A stretch of DNA of 64,000 nt from Dipylidium caninum (taxonomy: Eukaryota; Platyhelminthes; Cestoda; Cyclophyllidea; Dipylidiidae): the NCBI GenBank assembly GCA_017562135.1, contig QEYB01000999.1:124001-188000 (forward strand). The letters run 5' to 3'. Both the position numbers and the translations under genes were made by a program. Shown piece by piece: positions 1 through 12,561 of this stretch; the first letter of the stretch is position 1, and every line of letters begins with the position of its first letter. The notes under the pieces were generated by a model that saw only the letters and a program-made list of their open reading frames with translations, was not told where the DNA came from and searched no databases.

Positions 1-3
1 AGC

Positions 4-471
4 ATGAATAATAGTGAGTCCGAGCTTTCGATTAGGCCTGTTTTGAATGTCGCACAATTTCCTCTTGGAAAAGGTCTCAGCCCTTTTTTAAAGGAGATTG
101 GGTTGAATAAAAAACCGACCCTACCCTATCGGTCTGTTTGCAAGTCTCTTGGTCTCCTCGAGTCAGAAGAACATCAAGAGTGGTTACCTTTCTATACATC
201 GGTTGGAGCGAAGTGTCCTCGTACCATTGTGCACGTAGAAACATGCCAGCCAGCCATAAAGGTAGGAAAGCGAAACCCATTCTTCGCATCGCAATTGTAC
301 CCACGTGTCCCTTTCCGAGGAAAGAGAGAAGCGACTAGTGGTCTTGAGTTGTTTTTCTATTTTCAGCACTGTTCTCCATCTTTGAACTTCACAGAACTAC
401 TTGAACTCGACGCTTCTCCTCGCAATACACGGCGCCACGTTGATTACTGCTCCACGTTACGCGTCCTATGA
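4..471 (+). other. Unrecognised 155-codon ORF at the window edge
   Basis: An ATG-initiated open frame begins four bases into the window and runs to a stop near 471. Its product has no signal peptide, membrane span or motif that I recognise, and composition does not separate it from chance. Shorter open frames overlap it on both strands. It could be the 3' part of a gene starting to the left, or a random ORF. It is listed only because it is long and lies at the edge, where the true context cannot be seen. Confidence 0.15.
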
Positions 472-1086
472 GGTTGCGCTGGTCAACTTTGTCGAGGCCT
501 CAAGTTCCTGATTAATACAGCGAATATCGGTGTGTACAATACAAGTGACTGGAGAATTAGACACGATAATCCCATGCCGCACTGCCGATAGTTTGTAAAC
601 ACACACACGAGGCGGATAAACTTAGGTGGTATTAGTCCGAGTCGTTGTGTGGTTTTGTTTACTCCCGTTCGCTCGCTCTCGCGATGCACGCTGAATGTGC
701 GGCCTGACCCCAAGCAGTTCGATACTACTTATGCAGGTTCTGCGTAAATAATGCTTCGTGTCATTAGCGTCCCCACGCCGACCTCATTGATGGGTATAAC
801 AATGTGGTTAATTGACCGAGAACCACTGCTGGTAGCCTGCTTGGAAAGTCTCTACTGCATTTTACCATTTGCCTCAGTAGAGGCGAAGAAATTGTCGGAT
901 TGAACTACCCAGCGACTGCACTTGGTAATCCGCAGAAGCACGCTAAAGTGACAACGCAAACCAGCGTACGTGACCACTTTACCAGTTTGTCCACCAAGTT
1001 AAACGGTATACTTAATTTAATTCAGTGGTCGTAACAGTAAGAAGTGTGTTATGGTGGATCACCGGAAAGGACCCCTCTAATAGATT

Positions 1087-1776
1087 TCACGTTAACACAG
1101 TCACAAGAAGGTCCAAGAGAAGAACACTGTATAGTGGATTAAGGGAACAGGCAGACTTCTTTACCGTGTACTTTTCCAATGTTTGCAAGATCCACGGTTC
1201 CTCGTCTCTCATGTAGATGCCTCGTCTCGTCAAGAGCTCATACGGTCTGCGCTCCGAGTAATTGCCCGAAGGAGAGTACACACACACAAGGACATGACGC
1301 CTCGTGCCCTGATCACATACGTGTGTTTCACAGCCCAAATTCATAGTGTCTGCCCAAATCACCTGTCTATACTGGCCACAGGGCCCATCACCGCAGGTGA
1401 GCAGGCCCTCATCAGTGGTGTCTACTTTATGTTCCCACATGTTAAAGAGAAGAGTTACAGACGGCGGAACCTCGTCGAACTCGTCATTGTCCACGGAAGC
1501 GAACATCGCAATATTGAGACCGAGGAGAGCCAGAGCCCTTTCCTCTGGAATGGCTGGATCGGGCGCTCCCCATGAGCACTGTTTTGCCCACCTACTGGCA
1601 AGACTTTCAAGGTCGGTGGACCAAGTGAGGAGTTTCATATTGGCCGCGGGCGGAACAACATTGGCTCTGGCCGTGACGTGAAGGAAAAGAAGCATTTCAC
1701 GATCAGCGTTTGAAATAGCGTGGAAGGGGAAGGGAAAAAGTGTGAGAATGATGGGGAAAAGTAGATTCGATGTCAT
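1087..1776 (-). CDS. CAP/SCP-TAPS domain secreted protein (venom allergen-like), single exon
   Basis: The 229-residue product starts with a hydrophobic signal peptide (residues 1 to about 20, rich in Leu, Phe and Pro). A CAP domain covers roughly residues 30-185. Visible CAP landmarks are an early H-x3-R helix, a W-x3-L-x3-A helix, the block QYRQVIWADTMNLGCE (CAP1-like) and YSPSGNY (CAP2-like), with several Cys for disulfides. The C-terminus is hydrophobic (about the last 15 residues), which could be a GPI-attachment signal or a membrane anchor. Members are secreted or surface proteins, abundant in parasitic worms and linked to sterol or lipid binding and host interaction. The usual His of GHYTQVVW is replaced by Gln here, so the metal-binding tetrad looks incomplete, as in 'group 2' flatworm VALs. 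No intron is needed. Family assignment is firm; function is inferred. Confidence 0.9.
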   Translation of the reverse strand: MTSNLLFPIILTLFPFPFHAISNADREMLLFLHVTARANVVPPAANMKLLTWSTDLESLASRWAKQCSWGAPDPAIPEERALALLGLNIAMFASVDNDEFDEVPPSVTLLFNMWEHKVDTTDEGLLTCGDGPCGQYRQVIWADTMNLGCETHVCDQGTRRHVLVCVYSPSGNYSERRPYELLTRRGIYMRDEEPWILQTLEKYTVKKSACSLNPLYSVLLLDLLVTVLT

Positions 1777-4136
1777 ATCTCCTGCTGCTGCAACGCTGTG
1801 GACCCCGACGTCTCTGTAGCAGCTAGAAGGGTCACATCCTGAGCGGGTAAAAAATCGATGATACGCTTAAATTTCGGTGGGTTTTGCCGGTCAAGTGTTC
1901 CATTCTTCCAGCGTGATTCGGCGTGTGTCGGCAGCATTCCTTCCCACCCGTGTCACTCCCAGCCCCTTTTCAATCCGCGCCGTGGTGTGCATAGTCTAAA
2001 TTATACGTGGAACTCAGTCGACTTCACACATTAGTGACTCTGAATCCGTTTACTCATGAATGTGTCTTGGTGAAGTTAGAAGGCTAAGTTGGAGATCTAT
2101 AATTGACCAGACGGTATCTCGACGGAATATGACAACCAGGAGATCTGGCACTCTCGTCTCATCTACTGAGAAGAGGTTTAAAATCCAGCTACCTAGTGCA
2201 TGCCATGAAGAGAACTTTTAACTTTACGATTATCCGAGAGACGCCTCAACTTTGTCCAATGACATCTACCATTACATCTCACCGAGCACTGAGTGTTGGA
2301 AAGCGGATTCCATAGAGCAAATCTCACTCAGGTGCTGGTGAACCATCGTGGAACGTCGGGAGGCTGCGATAATATTTCTCTCGATGAGAAGTCGAGGTCG
2401 GTTACATATTTACAGCACTGACGCAGTCAGATTCGTCACCGGTGTAAGACACCCGAATGATACAGACTCGGAACGTTCTTAGGAATGTTTAAATCTCGCC
2501 ATTGCTCTTTGGCGCCCAGGCTAACGGCATTAAGGAATGCTAATGAAATGACCACCTCGTCAGCTACAAAAGTGCACTAATTCCACTAGTCAGGACTTCA
2601 ATTTCATATAGTGGACCATCAGTCATCATCTATATCTTCACAGATCAACGCCGCACGTGAGTGCAAAGAACGGAGAAATGGTCGCATTTGAATGCGCTGG
2701 GTTGCATCAATCTCCACACCTCCAATCCTTCCCGGTGACTTTCCAACATCCGGACTGAACTCTACCACTTGAAGACAATATCCATTTAACCACAATTTTT
2801 TCACGAACCTTCAGGAAACTTACTTATCCCCTGCAAGAGGGAATGCACTTTGGGGATCTGTCTTGAACAACTGGCACCTATATATGTGCTACGATAGTGT
2901 GACGACCTGAATATGAGGTGATTTCGCTTGACTGAGTTAACCTACTGGTTTATGGGGCGGTACTTTAGGGGTCTCCCCAAATTCTCATTACAGTACATAA
3001 AAGTACTAAGAGGTAGACGAAGTCTGGAAGTCCAGTACCGGGGGCAGAAAAGTCTAATTTACGAAAATTGGTGACACTCCATACATACAATCTTCGTATT
3101 TCTAGAGCATCCCAGGGCGTAGGTCCAGTCCAAGGGGAAGATCGAGGAGGATGTGGCGACCACGACAGAAAAGAACATCGGGCGACCCATTACATTCGCC
3201 ACTGACTTCTTTTGGTGACGATCTTTCAAATGCGGAACCAGGGACGTACGTACAAAACTCACACCATGGTGTGAAGTCTTACCCATGAGATTTCGTAAGA
3301 ACCTAAACCCTCTGATGCTCACAGATTGCCACTGACAGTTCGTAAGTACGCAATTCGGCGACCACACCCATGGTTGTAGGATTCCTGGGCATGGTGTCAA
3401 ATTTACTCATCATCCGCGGCAGAATTACAGCGCAGTACTGGACCATCGCGACCCAAACACACTTTATTAATCAAATCACCAGGATAGGGCCCGCAAAGGC
3501 GATGTGAAATCGCCGGTAGCTGTGTATTGATTGCATTAACACTAGTTTCTGAATGTACTCGCTCAATGAAATGCGGGTGGATTTTGATTGCCTTTTTTAA
3601 GCAACACACCTAGCTGCGACGGCCGGGACGAGAAGAAATATCCAGCCATATCCCGAGAGATGTTCAATAGGCTTGTGTTTGCATCACTCACAAGAATTAA
3701 TTATTGACAGCGAGGCTGGAAACAGAAAGTGCATCGGAGCGATTTGATTGTTGTCCTCTGTGGGTACAAGTCGTCAAATCTAGTCTGATGTGGCTGAATT
3801 AGTGGTGGCAGACAACTAATCTTCGGGTAGAACTTGACTTTCCACTATCACCATCCTTCGATTGGGCCAAATTTTACCAAAAAGTGACAGCATACATTAC
3901 GAGCGGTCCATCGCACTCCCATTGGGCTTCAGAATGATAATCGTAATTCAGTTAACGTCGATACAACACGGACCCGCATCTAGAGCCTCAAGCTTCCAGT
4001 CCATAGCAGAACAATAGTCTCGAAGGTGTAAAACTAATCATTAATACAAAAAGCACCTATTGTACAGGTTCTGTAAGGGAATCAGGAGAGAAATGACCTT
4101 TTGATAATCATTTGATTGACTGATGGGTTATCACGC
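1777..4136. other. Intergenic region, no supported gene
   Basis: About 2.4 kb between the CAP gene start and the carrier stop. Minus-strand open frames at 2619-2804, 3059-3400 and 3403-3609 are short, carry no recognisable motif and do not join with consistent splice phase. I see no repeat or RNA gene. Confidence 0.5.
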
Positions 4137-7100
4137 CTAGGGGATGTTCGATCTACCCAATCCGAGCAGAAATTCGGCCGCTCCAAGGTAGTAAACAGTT
4201 TGAGCAATACCAAAGAGAGGAGCCATCACCATTACACGACAACCCGCACCCTTGAAAAGAGCCTTCAAGCCCTCATTTTTAAGGGTGCGGTGAAAACAGT
4301 CTACGATACCGGTGAATTGAATTTCGCCCTTGAGATGGGACAGGGTCTGAAGACGCGTCTTCACCACTATCAAAAAAAAGGAATTAGGTTTGGAACCTTC
4401 TCGGCAGCTCGATAAACAATGGGGGGAGAAGGGCGAGAAGACCTGTGGATCCGAAGTATGGAGTCCAAAGAATGGCTGCAATGATGCAACAAGAAAGTGT
4501 AGACAAGAAAAGAGGAGGAGACAATGAGTGACTCAGCTGACAACAATCTCAGTGAATGACGTCAGACCAACGAAATAAGAGGTCGTAAACATCGGTAACA
4601 TAAATGGTGACACAAATGACGTTCGGCTATAACGTGGGCATATTTAGATTGCTAAGACTCGTGATAGCATTCACAGGCGTGTGATTCTTTGCATCCACGA
4701 TTAGTTTCGTGAACAACGTAGCCTCCGACAACAATTACTATCCATGACCACGAACATTCACGGGTCATGAAGAGGTCTTGCAACAACTATCAGTATTCGA
4801 ATGCCATGTGTTCTGAAGAAAGTGCCTTTAGACATGCGATGTTAGGTGAAGCGTTAGGAGAAATTGTGATTGGCAACAAAGGGGGCAGAAGATTTCAATC
4901 TCTCTAAGAGAGTGTAACGTGACTGTTCAACACAGGCTGTCGCGATACAATAGTGTTGGTGCATCCGGCATACTAAGTGACGCACAGCCATCCACCCTCA
5001 CGTAAACGTACATACACGTATAAATGTACACACATTTACGTGCAGTAGAAAGGAGGGCTATAACGACGTAGGTTACAGGACATCGGAGAATCCGCCTGCA
5101 TCGTGGGTGTAAATTCATTAGAGATGAAGGGATAGATCAGGAGAGACCTCCAATTAGGGCAACCGCGAGAGAATAGTTGGAGCAAAGTTTAACCTCTTTC
5201 TGAAGACTTATGATTTGTGTTACAACCAATTAGATGTGTTTTCCCCATGTTGGAACGTCGACAACTGTCATGATTTTGGGTCGACAGCACTAGTGGAGTA
5301 AGTCAGGACTACTTGAGGTTGAATGATCCAGGACACCGCCAACCTCACTGAAAGACTGTTTACGCACGCAACCGATTAGTGTCAGCAACCATAACATTTA
5401 CAAATAACCAGAGCTTCGATCACGGGAGGGAGGATAGATGAGGAAACGCCGAAACACTCACCGTCCATAGGCGTTACAAGAAAGGCCGCTACAGTGCTAG
5501 CAGTGCATCCAGCGAGAAAGGACCAGTAGAAGACCGTCCCAGTCCCATCACTTCTGCGGGGGCCCTGTCAAAAAAGAGAGTACATTAAGATTATCTTGAT
5601 TTGCACATAGAGATGCTGGCAGTAGAATTCAGAGCAACGTACCAGAGTATCGAGATGCGCGAATAGAGGGAAGTACATGATTGAAAATGTGACATCCCGC
5701 AATGCTGTCGCGCCTACGCCCCTGTAGAGACCGAAAATCCCCTTTTGTTTGAGTAGATCGAGGGCCAAACGAGTGGCAGAGAGGCGTTTAGCAGTCGCCG
5801 CACTTCCTTCGATGGAGTCTAATGTTGTCGTGACCGCAGCAAAAAAAGACAACTTCTGACTACTCACTCCCTTAAGGGAAATCCAAGAGTCGTCTCGTTC
5901 TCTCCTTCAGTATTATTTTCCCGAAAAGTGAGCGCTAACGGTCGCTCGCTTCAGATTACTGTCGCTCTCGAGACCGGATAATCCTTTTCCACCATAACTT
6001 TAGAGGTACCTCAACTAGAATGACTTAGGCATACTTCCACATTTTGTAAACTAGTTTCGGCGAAGAATGTCATCTTATAGTGACCGAAAATAAAAAGTGT
6101 CGTTTTAATTTCAATACGCAAGTTCCCATTTCATCAGTTACTTAAAGCTTAATTCTTCTTTTTACTAGTTCTCTACATGTTAGAAGAATGATCACGAGTT
6201 GGTAGACCTACAGCCCTCTGTGTACATATATTCATTCTTGATCAAAAAACCTAGGGTTGATAATGAGACGTGCAGTGCATTCGGTTGTGAGAAAACAGGA
6301 TGATGAGAAAGACAATGGCATAGATAGTACCGCGGGGAATAAAAAGATTTAGAGAAGTGATACCAAAACCTCGAAGTACAGCGTAAACTGTAGTGTCCAA
6401 ACACTAGGGACCTAAGAAAGTGGGAGGAATGACCGCGTCAATCACAGCAAATGACTAAGCTGCCTACGGTCCGCAGTGTTCGGATAGTACATTAACTTGA
6501 AAACAGTGCTTTCAAGACACACCGTGGCGGTCATATCCACTTCCAATGTGGGACGAAAAGGCAAAAGGACCTTTTAGAAATTTCACATGTGGCTGCAATT
6601 ACTGTGTATTTTGGTGCGACATTAGGATGTTGTTTACAAAATACAACCGACGAACCACGGAACTCAAATGAATTTGTTAGAGCCGACATAAACACAATTA
6701 CCGCAGATCATTGGCTTCAGTAAGTGGCTCCTAGTCAATCGTATAACGATACGGGAGTTTGTGAAAGATTGATTGAGGGGATTGCGTATAGCAAAAATAG
6801 GCTGTCCTCTGACAGCTAACATCTGGGTTATAATTGGCGTAATTGTAAAAGAGGTCACAAGCAATAAGTTTCAAAACAGCACTTTTCTTTCACCCAAACT
6901 TAGGATATTTCAGCCATTTAGGCAGCTGACTGCGACAGTAAGTAGTGGGGCTGGGGTATAAGCTCACCTCGCTTTCTACCAGCGTCCTGCAGTTGAATCT
7001 TGAGCAATTCCATGGGTGTCGTAACGATGATTTGACACAAGCCAGCGCCGCCACCAGCGAGCATTTCACGTATAGGCGACAGAGGCACTCTTAGGGCACG

Positions 7101-8208
7101 AAAATGGGTAATCAACCACATCATTACAGGTTTTGTTGCGACCTAATATTTCTTAACCGTACAAGTGTTACCTCATGTAAGGAAATTTACGGTCCGAATG
7201 AAAAATTACAAATGAAAGTAGAGAAAGAATGTAATTGTACTTCAAACTTTTCTTCCGCGCTCCACCCTCCCATCTTAATGGTTAAAAAACACAGATATAT
7301 CAGAACAATTAGAGATGGCAAACGTGGAAGGGCAAGCATGAAAAGAGAGGAGAGAGGAGCTAGAACGAAAAGGGACAGGTCGAAAGGGAATATATAACAA
7401 ACTAAACTTAACGACACTTATAATACCATTGTATCGCGAAAATAGGATTACTAATTGCCAATTTTATATCATTAAGCTAGTGCAAATTTACCATGAATTG
7501 AAAGGGTTTAAGACAAGAAACAGGACGTTAGACCAGAAAAATAACCTAAATATTAATAATTTGTTTCCCTAAAGGTTTAAATAAACATTAAATCTTCTGA
7601 TATCAAGTGAAAAAACCGGTTGAGAAAGTGCAATGGGAATAAGTCTGGAGTAAACTGGAGCAAATGAGTCAAGCATGCAGTAGAAAATAGGAAAAAAAGT
7701 GTAGTTACCCATCCTTCTTCAAGTGATATCGGAAAAAGTCGTTGCCAACTAATTTGATAGCTTTTTCGGGTGTGATAAGAAGAAGATTAACACCAGACCC
7801 TACAAGAAAACCAAATGGGGAGAATGATAAAATGATTTAGGTGAACATATATCTGGTAAAAATGCAAAACACACCCTTATACATTCCAAAGAACCCATCG
7901 GCCCGATAAGTCCTGCGTGCACAATCAATGCTTTAAAAAATTTAAGAAGGGTTAATGAGTAGGTTATTCCATTAGGCGATATCATAGTTCATTTGAAGCC
8001 TCAGAAGAATGGGGCTTCCAAGAATCAATAAAGAAGTATACAATTCGCTTTATGCTAGCCATGATGGTAGTTTATGACTTACAAGTCTTTGTATACTTTA
8101 GCCCCCTCCTGTTGGTTTTGAAGCCGTGTCTTAACCAAGTCAATGGGAAACACGCAAGAGACCCCAACAATCCCGGCGACACCACCGTTTATTACTTTTG
8201 GCAACAGA
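4137..8208 (-). CDS. SLC25A22: Mitochondrial glutamate carrier (SLC25A22/SLC25A18 type), first exon missing
   Basis: Seven minus-strand exons join in phase: 8208-8083, 7930-7875, 7799-7709, 7089-6968, 5818-5643, 5564-5462 and 4366-4137 (stop). They give about 300 residues, close to the family length of about 320; only the short N-terminal exon with the ATG was not found. All three mitochondrial-carrier repeats are present, each with a P-x-[DE]-x-x-K signature: PIDLVK, PMELLK and PMDVVK. Diagnostic glutamate-carrier blocks are [23 protein letters not shown] and KIQLQDAGR. The protein should sit in the inner mitochondrial membrane and import L-glutamate with a proton (family knowledge). All introns are GT-AG. 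The split of PMD-VVKTRLQ across two exons confirms the last junction. I cannot separate SLC25A22 from SLC25A18, since the two are vertebrate duplicates. Confidence 0.95.
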
Positions 8209-10490
8209 CTAAACTCTGAGACATATTAGTTTTCATACGAAAAATTAGCGTCCCGATCCCAGGCTTGTTTTGCACTCATATTTTGGTCAGGGTACGTCAA
8301 TACTACCGCTGCCTACGTGCGCAACGTTCCGGCGATGCAGACACCAACCACGCGACGATTAACAGTGGAAGAGGACAAATCAGCGCCTCGTCCACTAGGT
8401 GTCCAAACAAAAAGACTTGGAAGAAAAGAGTATTTGCCGCATCCGAAAAAATCTATTCCACCTAGACCCATAACTGATTTTAAAATGATTGATTTGACGT
8501 GCTAATTTGTTTTAAGTTTGTAAGGACAAATCCTGAAACGAATCAATGAAACGAAGAAAAACAACTGTTGTCTAATGTGAAGTACACGTTAGACAGGTGA
8601 AAATATTATAAAAAGAGTTGTGCTGATAGACTTTTTAACAGGTTTTGCACAGTCATGTCTAGAAAACATAAAATGCCGAATTTCGCTTCATAGTAGCCCC
8701 ACGTCTAACCTTCACACACCAGCAACTGTAATACCGATAACAGAGCTAATTCGCAATTACGTATAAGACGAACAAATGAGCAAATTCCTATTACAAAACC
8801 AGTAGAATTTTGAAATTATTCAGAATCTGTATTCATGGAACCTTAAGTTCATCCGTATATTTCTTTTATTCAAAAGCTTAATGTAGTAAGCAACCGTTGT
8901 AAATATCACCCATTAAACTCTCCAAAATCAATGATTCCCCGCCACGTCCTTGTCTCTCATATCTAGAAAGAGGGAACCAGACCTCTTAATTTAGTCACAT
9001 CATGTTAAAACTTATTTCAACAGAGTCCAACCTCATTGTCTATACCTTCAGCTCTTCTTCAACCTTTAACCACGGAAGTATTTCTACGGGGTGGCCAGGG
9101 GCAATATCCTAGAAGACTTGTTCAATTTCAAAAATCTGACGTTTCTATCGTCCTTAAGATAATCCGGAACTAGGATGGCACTCTCCGATTAATGTAATTC
9201 ATTTTATTTGGGGAGAGCGTGCTCTTCCAAGGATGTTCACAGTCCCTAGATATTCGTGGTGACAAATCAGCGTCTCAAGAGATCTCCGTGAAGGGGAGAA
9301 TGCAGCGAATTCCGAGTAACCGATTTTTTTCTTCTTTAAGCGTTGGCGAAGTACCTAACTTCCTTCTCTCCTGGTAGTGTTTGCTGGACTACAGAATCTG
9401 CTTTTGAATTCTATTGGAATTTGAGACAGAGTTGAAATTAATTCATCTGATTGTTTATCAGCTTTAAATTCACCAAGCGCGGTTGAAATTTCGACCAAGC
9501 ACACACTTGTAACCGGTTATAAGATAATACAATCCATGCGCATGTAAATGTCGGGCGGCACAAAATTACGTTAGCATAAGCTTTTTCCCGTTACTTTAAA
9601 TTGTAGGGTACTATACCCATTAAAGAAGATTCAGTTTTGGTTGAATTCTGTGACTTACTACGCATTCCACCTAAACGATAATATTAGATGAAGACTTAAT
9701 TCATTTTTACGTTAAAGCGGTACTAGGCCGATAAAAATTACATATATATATATATATATATCGTTTGGTTCTTCATAATTTCGGTCCAAGTTTAAGGGTT
9801 TGATATCCGCGGTCCGAGTATGGGCCACCTAGAAATACTATAGAGCGTGTTTCTGTCCACTAAATTTACTTGGGAACACACCAAATTGCCTTATTTAAAT
9901 AGAGTTAAATTCACCAGTTTGCGTCATTTAGGTAAGGCTATGTGTTACAAATTAGCTTAAATTCTTCAAAAACCTATTTCCTCTAGACGAAAAAGGTGAT
10001 TAAGTTGGCGATTCACTTTATCTTAAGGATTATCATGTTCTACTCATGCGAAGCTGTATAATTCTCCGAAGTGCATGCCTAAAAATGGATTTAATCGGTC
10101 TTATCCCACCTTGTTATAGCAATGCCTGTCGGATCATGTCGAGTTAAGTACGTATTCATTAGAAGGCTGAAAAGATGGTGGAAGGCTTAAATAACACGAT
10201 GACCCATCCTAATCAGTTAACCTATCGGCGGGTGATTTAAAAATGGGTTCTAGGTTGTTTTAACCCTACCTTATCGTTTACGGAATGGCACTTTTTTATT
10301 TGTCCGCTTGACTATCCTGTTATGATATAAGCCCGGGTTTGACTTGTATGAGCACTCAGGACGCAGACAATCCATTTTACGGCATTCTTTATGTATTCGA
10401 ATATAAATCTGCAACCGCAAGAAAGCACATAAGAGTACAACACGTATGAACATCTTTTCCCTTCCTAAAAAAACATTCACTAGCCACCAG
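8209..10490. other. AT-rich intergenic region (upstream of the glutamate carrier)
   Basis: About 2.3 kb of AT-rich sequence without a supported gene. It should contain the carrier's first coding exon (phase 2 end) and promoter, which I could not locate. Open frames at 8265-8505 (plus) and 10271-10480 (minus) have no recognisable features. Confidence 0.4.
9742..9761. repeat. (TA)n microsatellite
   Basis: Ten perfect AT dinucleotides in an AT-rich stretch. Likely length-polymorphic. Confidence 0.95.
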
Positions 10491-10856
10491 TTAAACCGGA
10501 CGTCGTCTTGGCTTCATTTCACGGGGGTACTCGTATTCGCAAATAATGCCGTGGTGAGTTGATGGGCAGACGCATCTGCATAATTCGACGGTGTTCGGTG
10601 GAAGGATCATTTCCCCGTTATTCAGACATGGTCGCATGCAATGCACCACTTCATAGATAAGACGTCTCAAGCCCTTCGTCGTTCGCTTCGCGGTCGGTGG
10701 GTACTCCGTTAATCTTTTACGCACGTCAACATCTCCATCCATGTCATCTAATCCGAGATCCACCGCCATCAGGGATTCGGGTGCTTCGAGGGGGACAAGC
10801 AATCCTCCTGACTGGCCAGCTAAAATTACACTGACAACAAGGAGATAGAATAACAT
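10491..10856 (-). CDS. Small secreted EGF-like protein
   Basis: The frame is open further upstream (to 10937), but I choose the inner ATG at 10856 because it is followed at once by a good signal peptide (MLFYLLVVSVILAGQSGG). A plausible splice acceptor (cacag) lies 15 bases before that ATG, compatible with trans-splicing. The predicted product is 121 residues: signal peptide, an acidic segment (DLGLDDMDGDVD), a basic dibasic-rich segment (RKR, KR, RR) that could be cleaved, then one six-Cys EGF-like module ending LCRCVCPSTHHGIICEY and a basic tail. It could be a processed growth-factor-like ligand or a small secreted surface protein. I do not recognise a named orthologue. Further exons cannot be excluded. 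Confidence 0.55.
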   Translation of the reverse strand: MLFYLLVVSVILAGQSGGLLVPLEAPESLMAVDLGLDDMDGDVDVRKRLTEYPPTAKRTTKGLRRLIYEVVHCMRPCLNNGEMILPPNTVELCRCVCPSTHHGIICEYEYPREMKPRRRPV

Positions 10857-10937
10857 GTTACTCTTTGTGTCTGTGGCCCCGAGCCATCCCCTTATTATAC
10901 TCACGCTATTGACCAATAGCCTGCCGGGAAGGGGCAA

Positions 10938-12561
10938 AGCCCTTCTACTGGTGATTTGGGAGGTTGGAAAGTTGAATTAAGTTTGATAAATCGGTATTTG
11001 CGGAAGGTAGTTATTCTCAAATTTGTGGCTTAAATCGGATAAAATTCGCACTTTTTTCCGTTCTCTTGCTTTCCATGTCAACTGCGGTGAACACGACTTC
11101 GTGGCTAATAGTGGCAATCGGGAAGTCCACAGCTCAGTGCATGTCTAAAACGTCGCTCCGAATCTCCTTGACTCCGAAATGAGGGAACAATTGGCCCGCG
11201 ACATCAAGTAGGCAATCAGACAAACGACCACCATTAGAGCTATTGAACTGCAGGCAGCACTCGGCCAGCAATTTGCATACCAAGTGTCTTGCGTCCCACT
11301 CTTGATTCATGGAGATATTTATTTAGGCATGACATTTGTCACCTCCGTGTTTATTCCCTCGTCAAAAACTGGGATGATCCGTCTAATCTGGCCCTCCATA
11401 GCCCGTTTTTAAATGTTATATCAATCCTGTTCTGCCGTTAATGCAGCAAGTCTGGACGGAGAGCCTAACCTTAACCCGCGAAAGTGCCAGGTGACCTAGG
11501 CTAGATGTTCGAACTATGAGAAAGTGGCTTTCAAATGTGACTTGTCCCAGACGGAGAGGGTTCGCCTCCCTCGCCTCTCCCTAACCCAGAATACGTGAGA
11601 AGTTATATAATCCTCCTCCTGGGATAACAGCACTCGTGAACACGTCGGGTGGCCTTTAACCAATTTAACGAAGTTTCTGTGCGGTCCCACATCAAGCCCG
11701 CCTGGGTAAAGTTTACCAAAGCGCCATTCCCATGGATCACTCCAGCATCCTGAGATGTGACAGATGTTCGTTTTTATCACCAGGGCAAGTCAGAGGCCCC
11801 GCAGCAGCGGAGCAAAAAACGAAAGCGGCAATCGCAAAGTCGCCTTTGAAGTCGGCTAGGTGGGGTAATGAGAAAAGAAACAAGAGTTTTTGCGAAGGGA
11901 AAGTTAATTTCCCTTTTTTTCAACCTGTCCATTTAATTCACATCTCTGGCGGAAACAAATCATTGACAATTTATTCCCTTATCACCGGACGAATGAATTT
12001 AAAACTTAGACATTATGGCAAGCCATAAGGTCCTTATGGGGTTCTACATCTTTTTTTCGTAGATAAAAAGTGCAAGGTGATGCATTAAGGTACCATTTTG
12101 AGGTTGAGAAGGGTCACTTAAACGCCTTCACCAATCAATCACAATCTCCCGGTCCCAAAATAAGTCATTTTCTAGTGTCTGACTTGACGTCAGTCATAAA
12201 TATCAATCAGGCATGTCAATTATTATCTCCCTAATAGACAAATGCAAAGGTGGAGAAGGGATGAATGGATGGATCGATACAGGTGGATCCGAAGTAGATG
12301 GAAAGCCAATGTAAAAGGAATCGTATGTAGAAGTGGTGGGTCGAAACGCGATGATTGAATGGAATGCAACTTTAATAAGCGAATCGTACCACACCTTACA
12401 GTTGGGTTGAGAGAATCACAAGACGAGGGCTTCCGAAGGAGAAAGGGACAAGGTAGAACAGGGGAAAGTTAAAAGACCGAGCCACTCCGGGCCCAATCAT
12501 TTTATTGCCTTGGGATTTGTAGGCAACAAAATATTTTCCTTTTCTTCTAGTGCCACTAAGG
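10938..12561. other. Intergenic region, no supported gene
   Basis: About 1.6 kb downstream of the XKR gene and upstream of the EGF-like gene. Short open frames on both strands (for example 11514-11780 minus and 11732-12028 plus) overlap one another and have no recognisable domain. Confidence 0.4.

Noticed and set aside
3059..3609. Minus-strand ORFs of 113 and 68 codons
   Set aside because: No domain, no compatible splice borders, and unremarkable codon composition.
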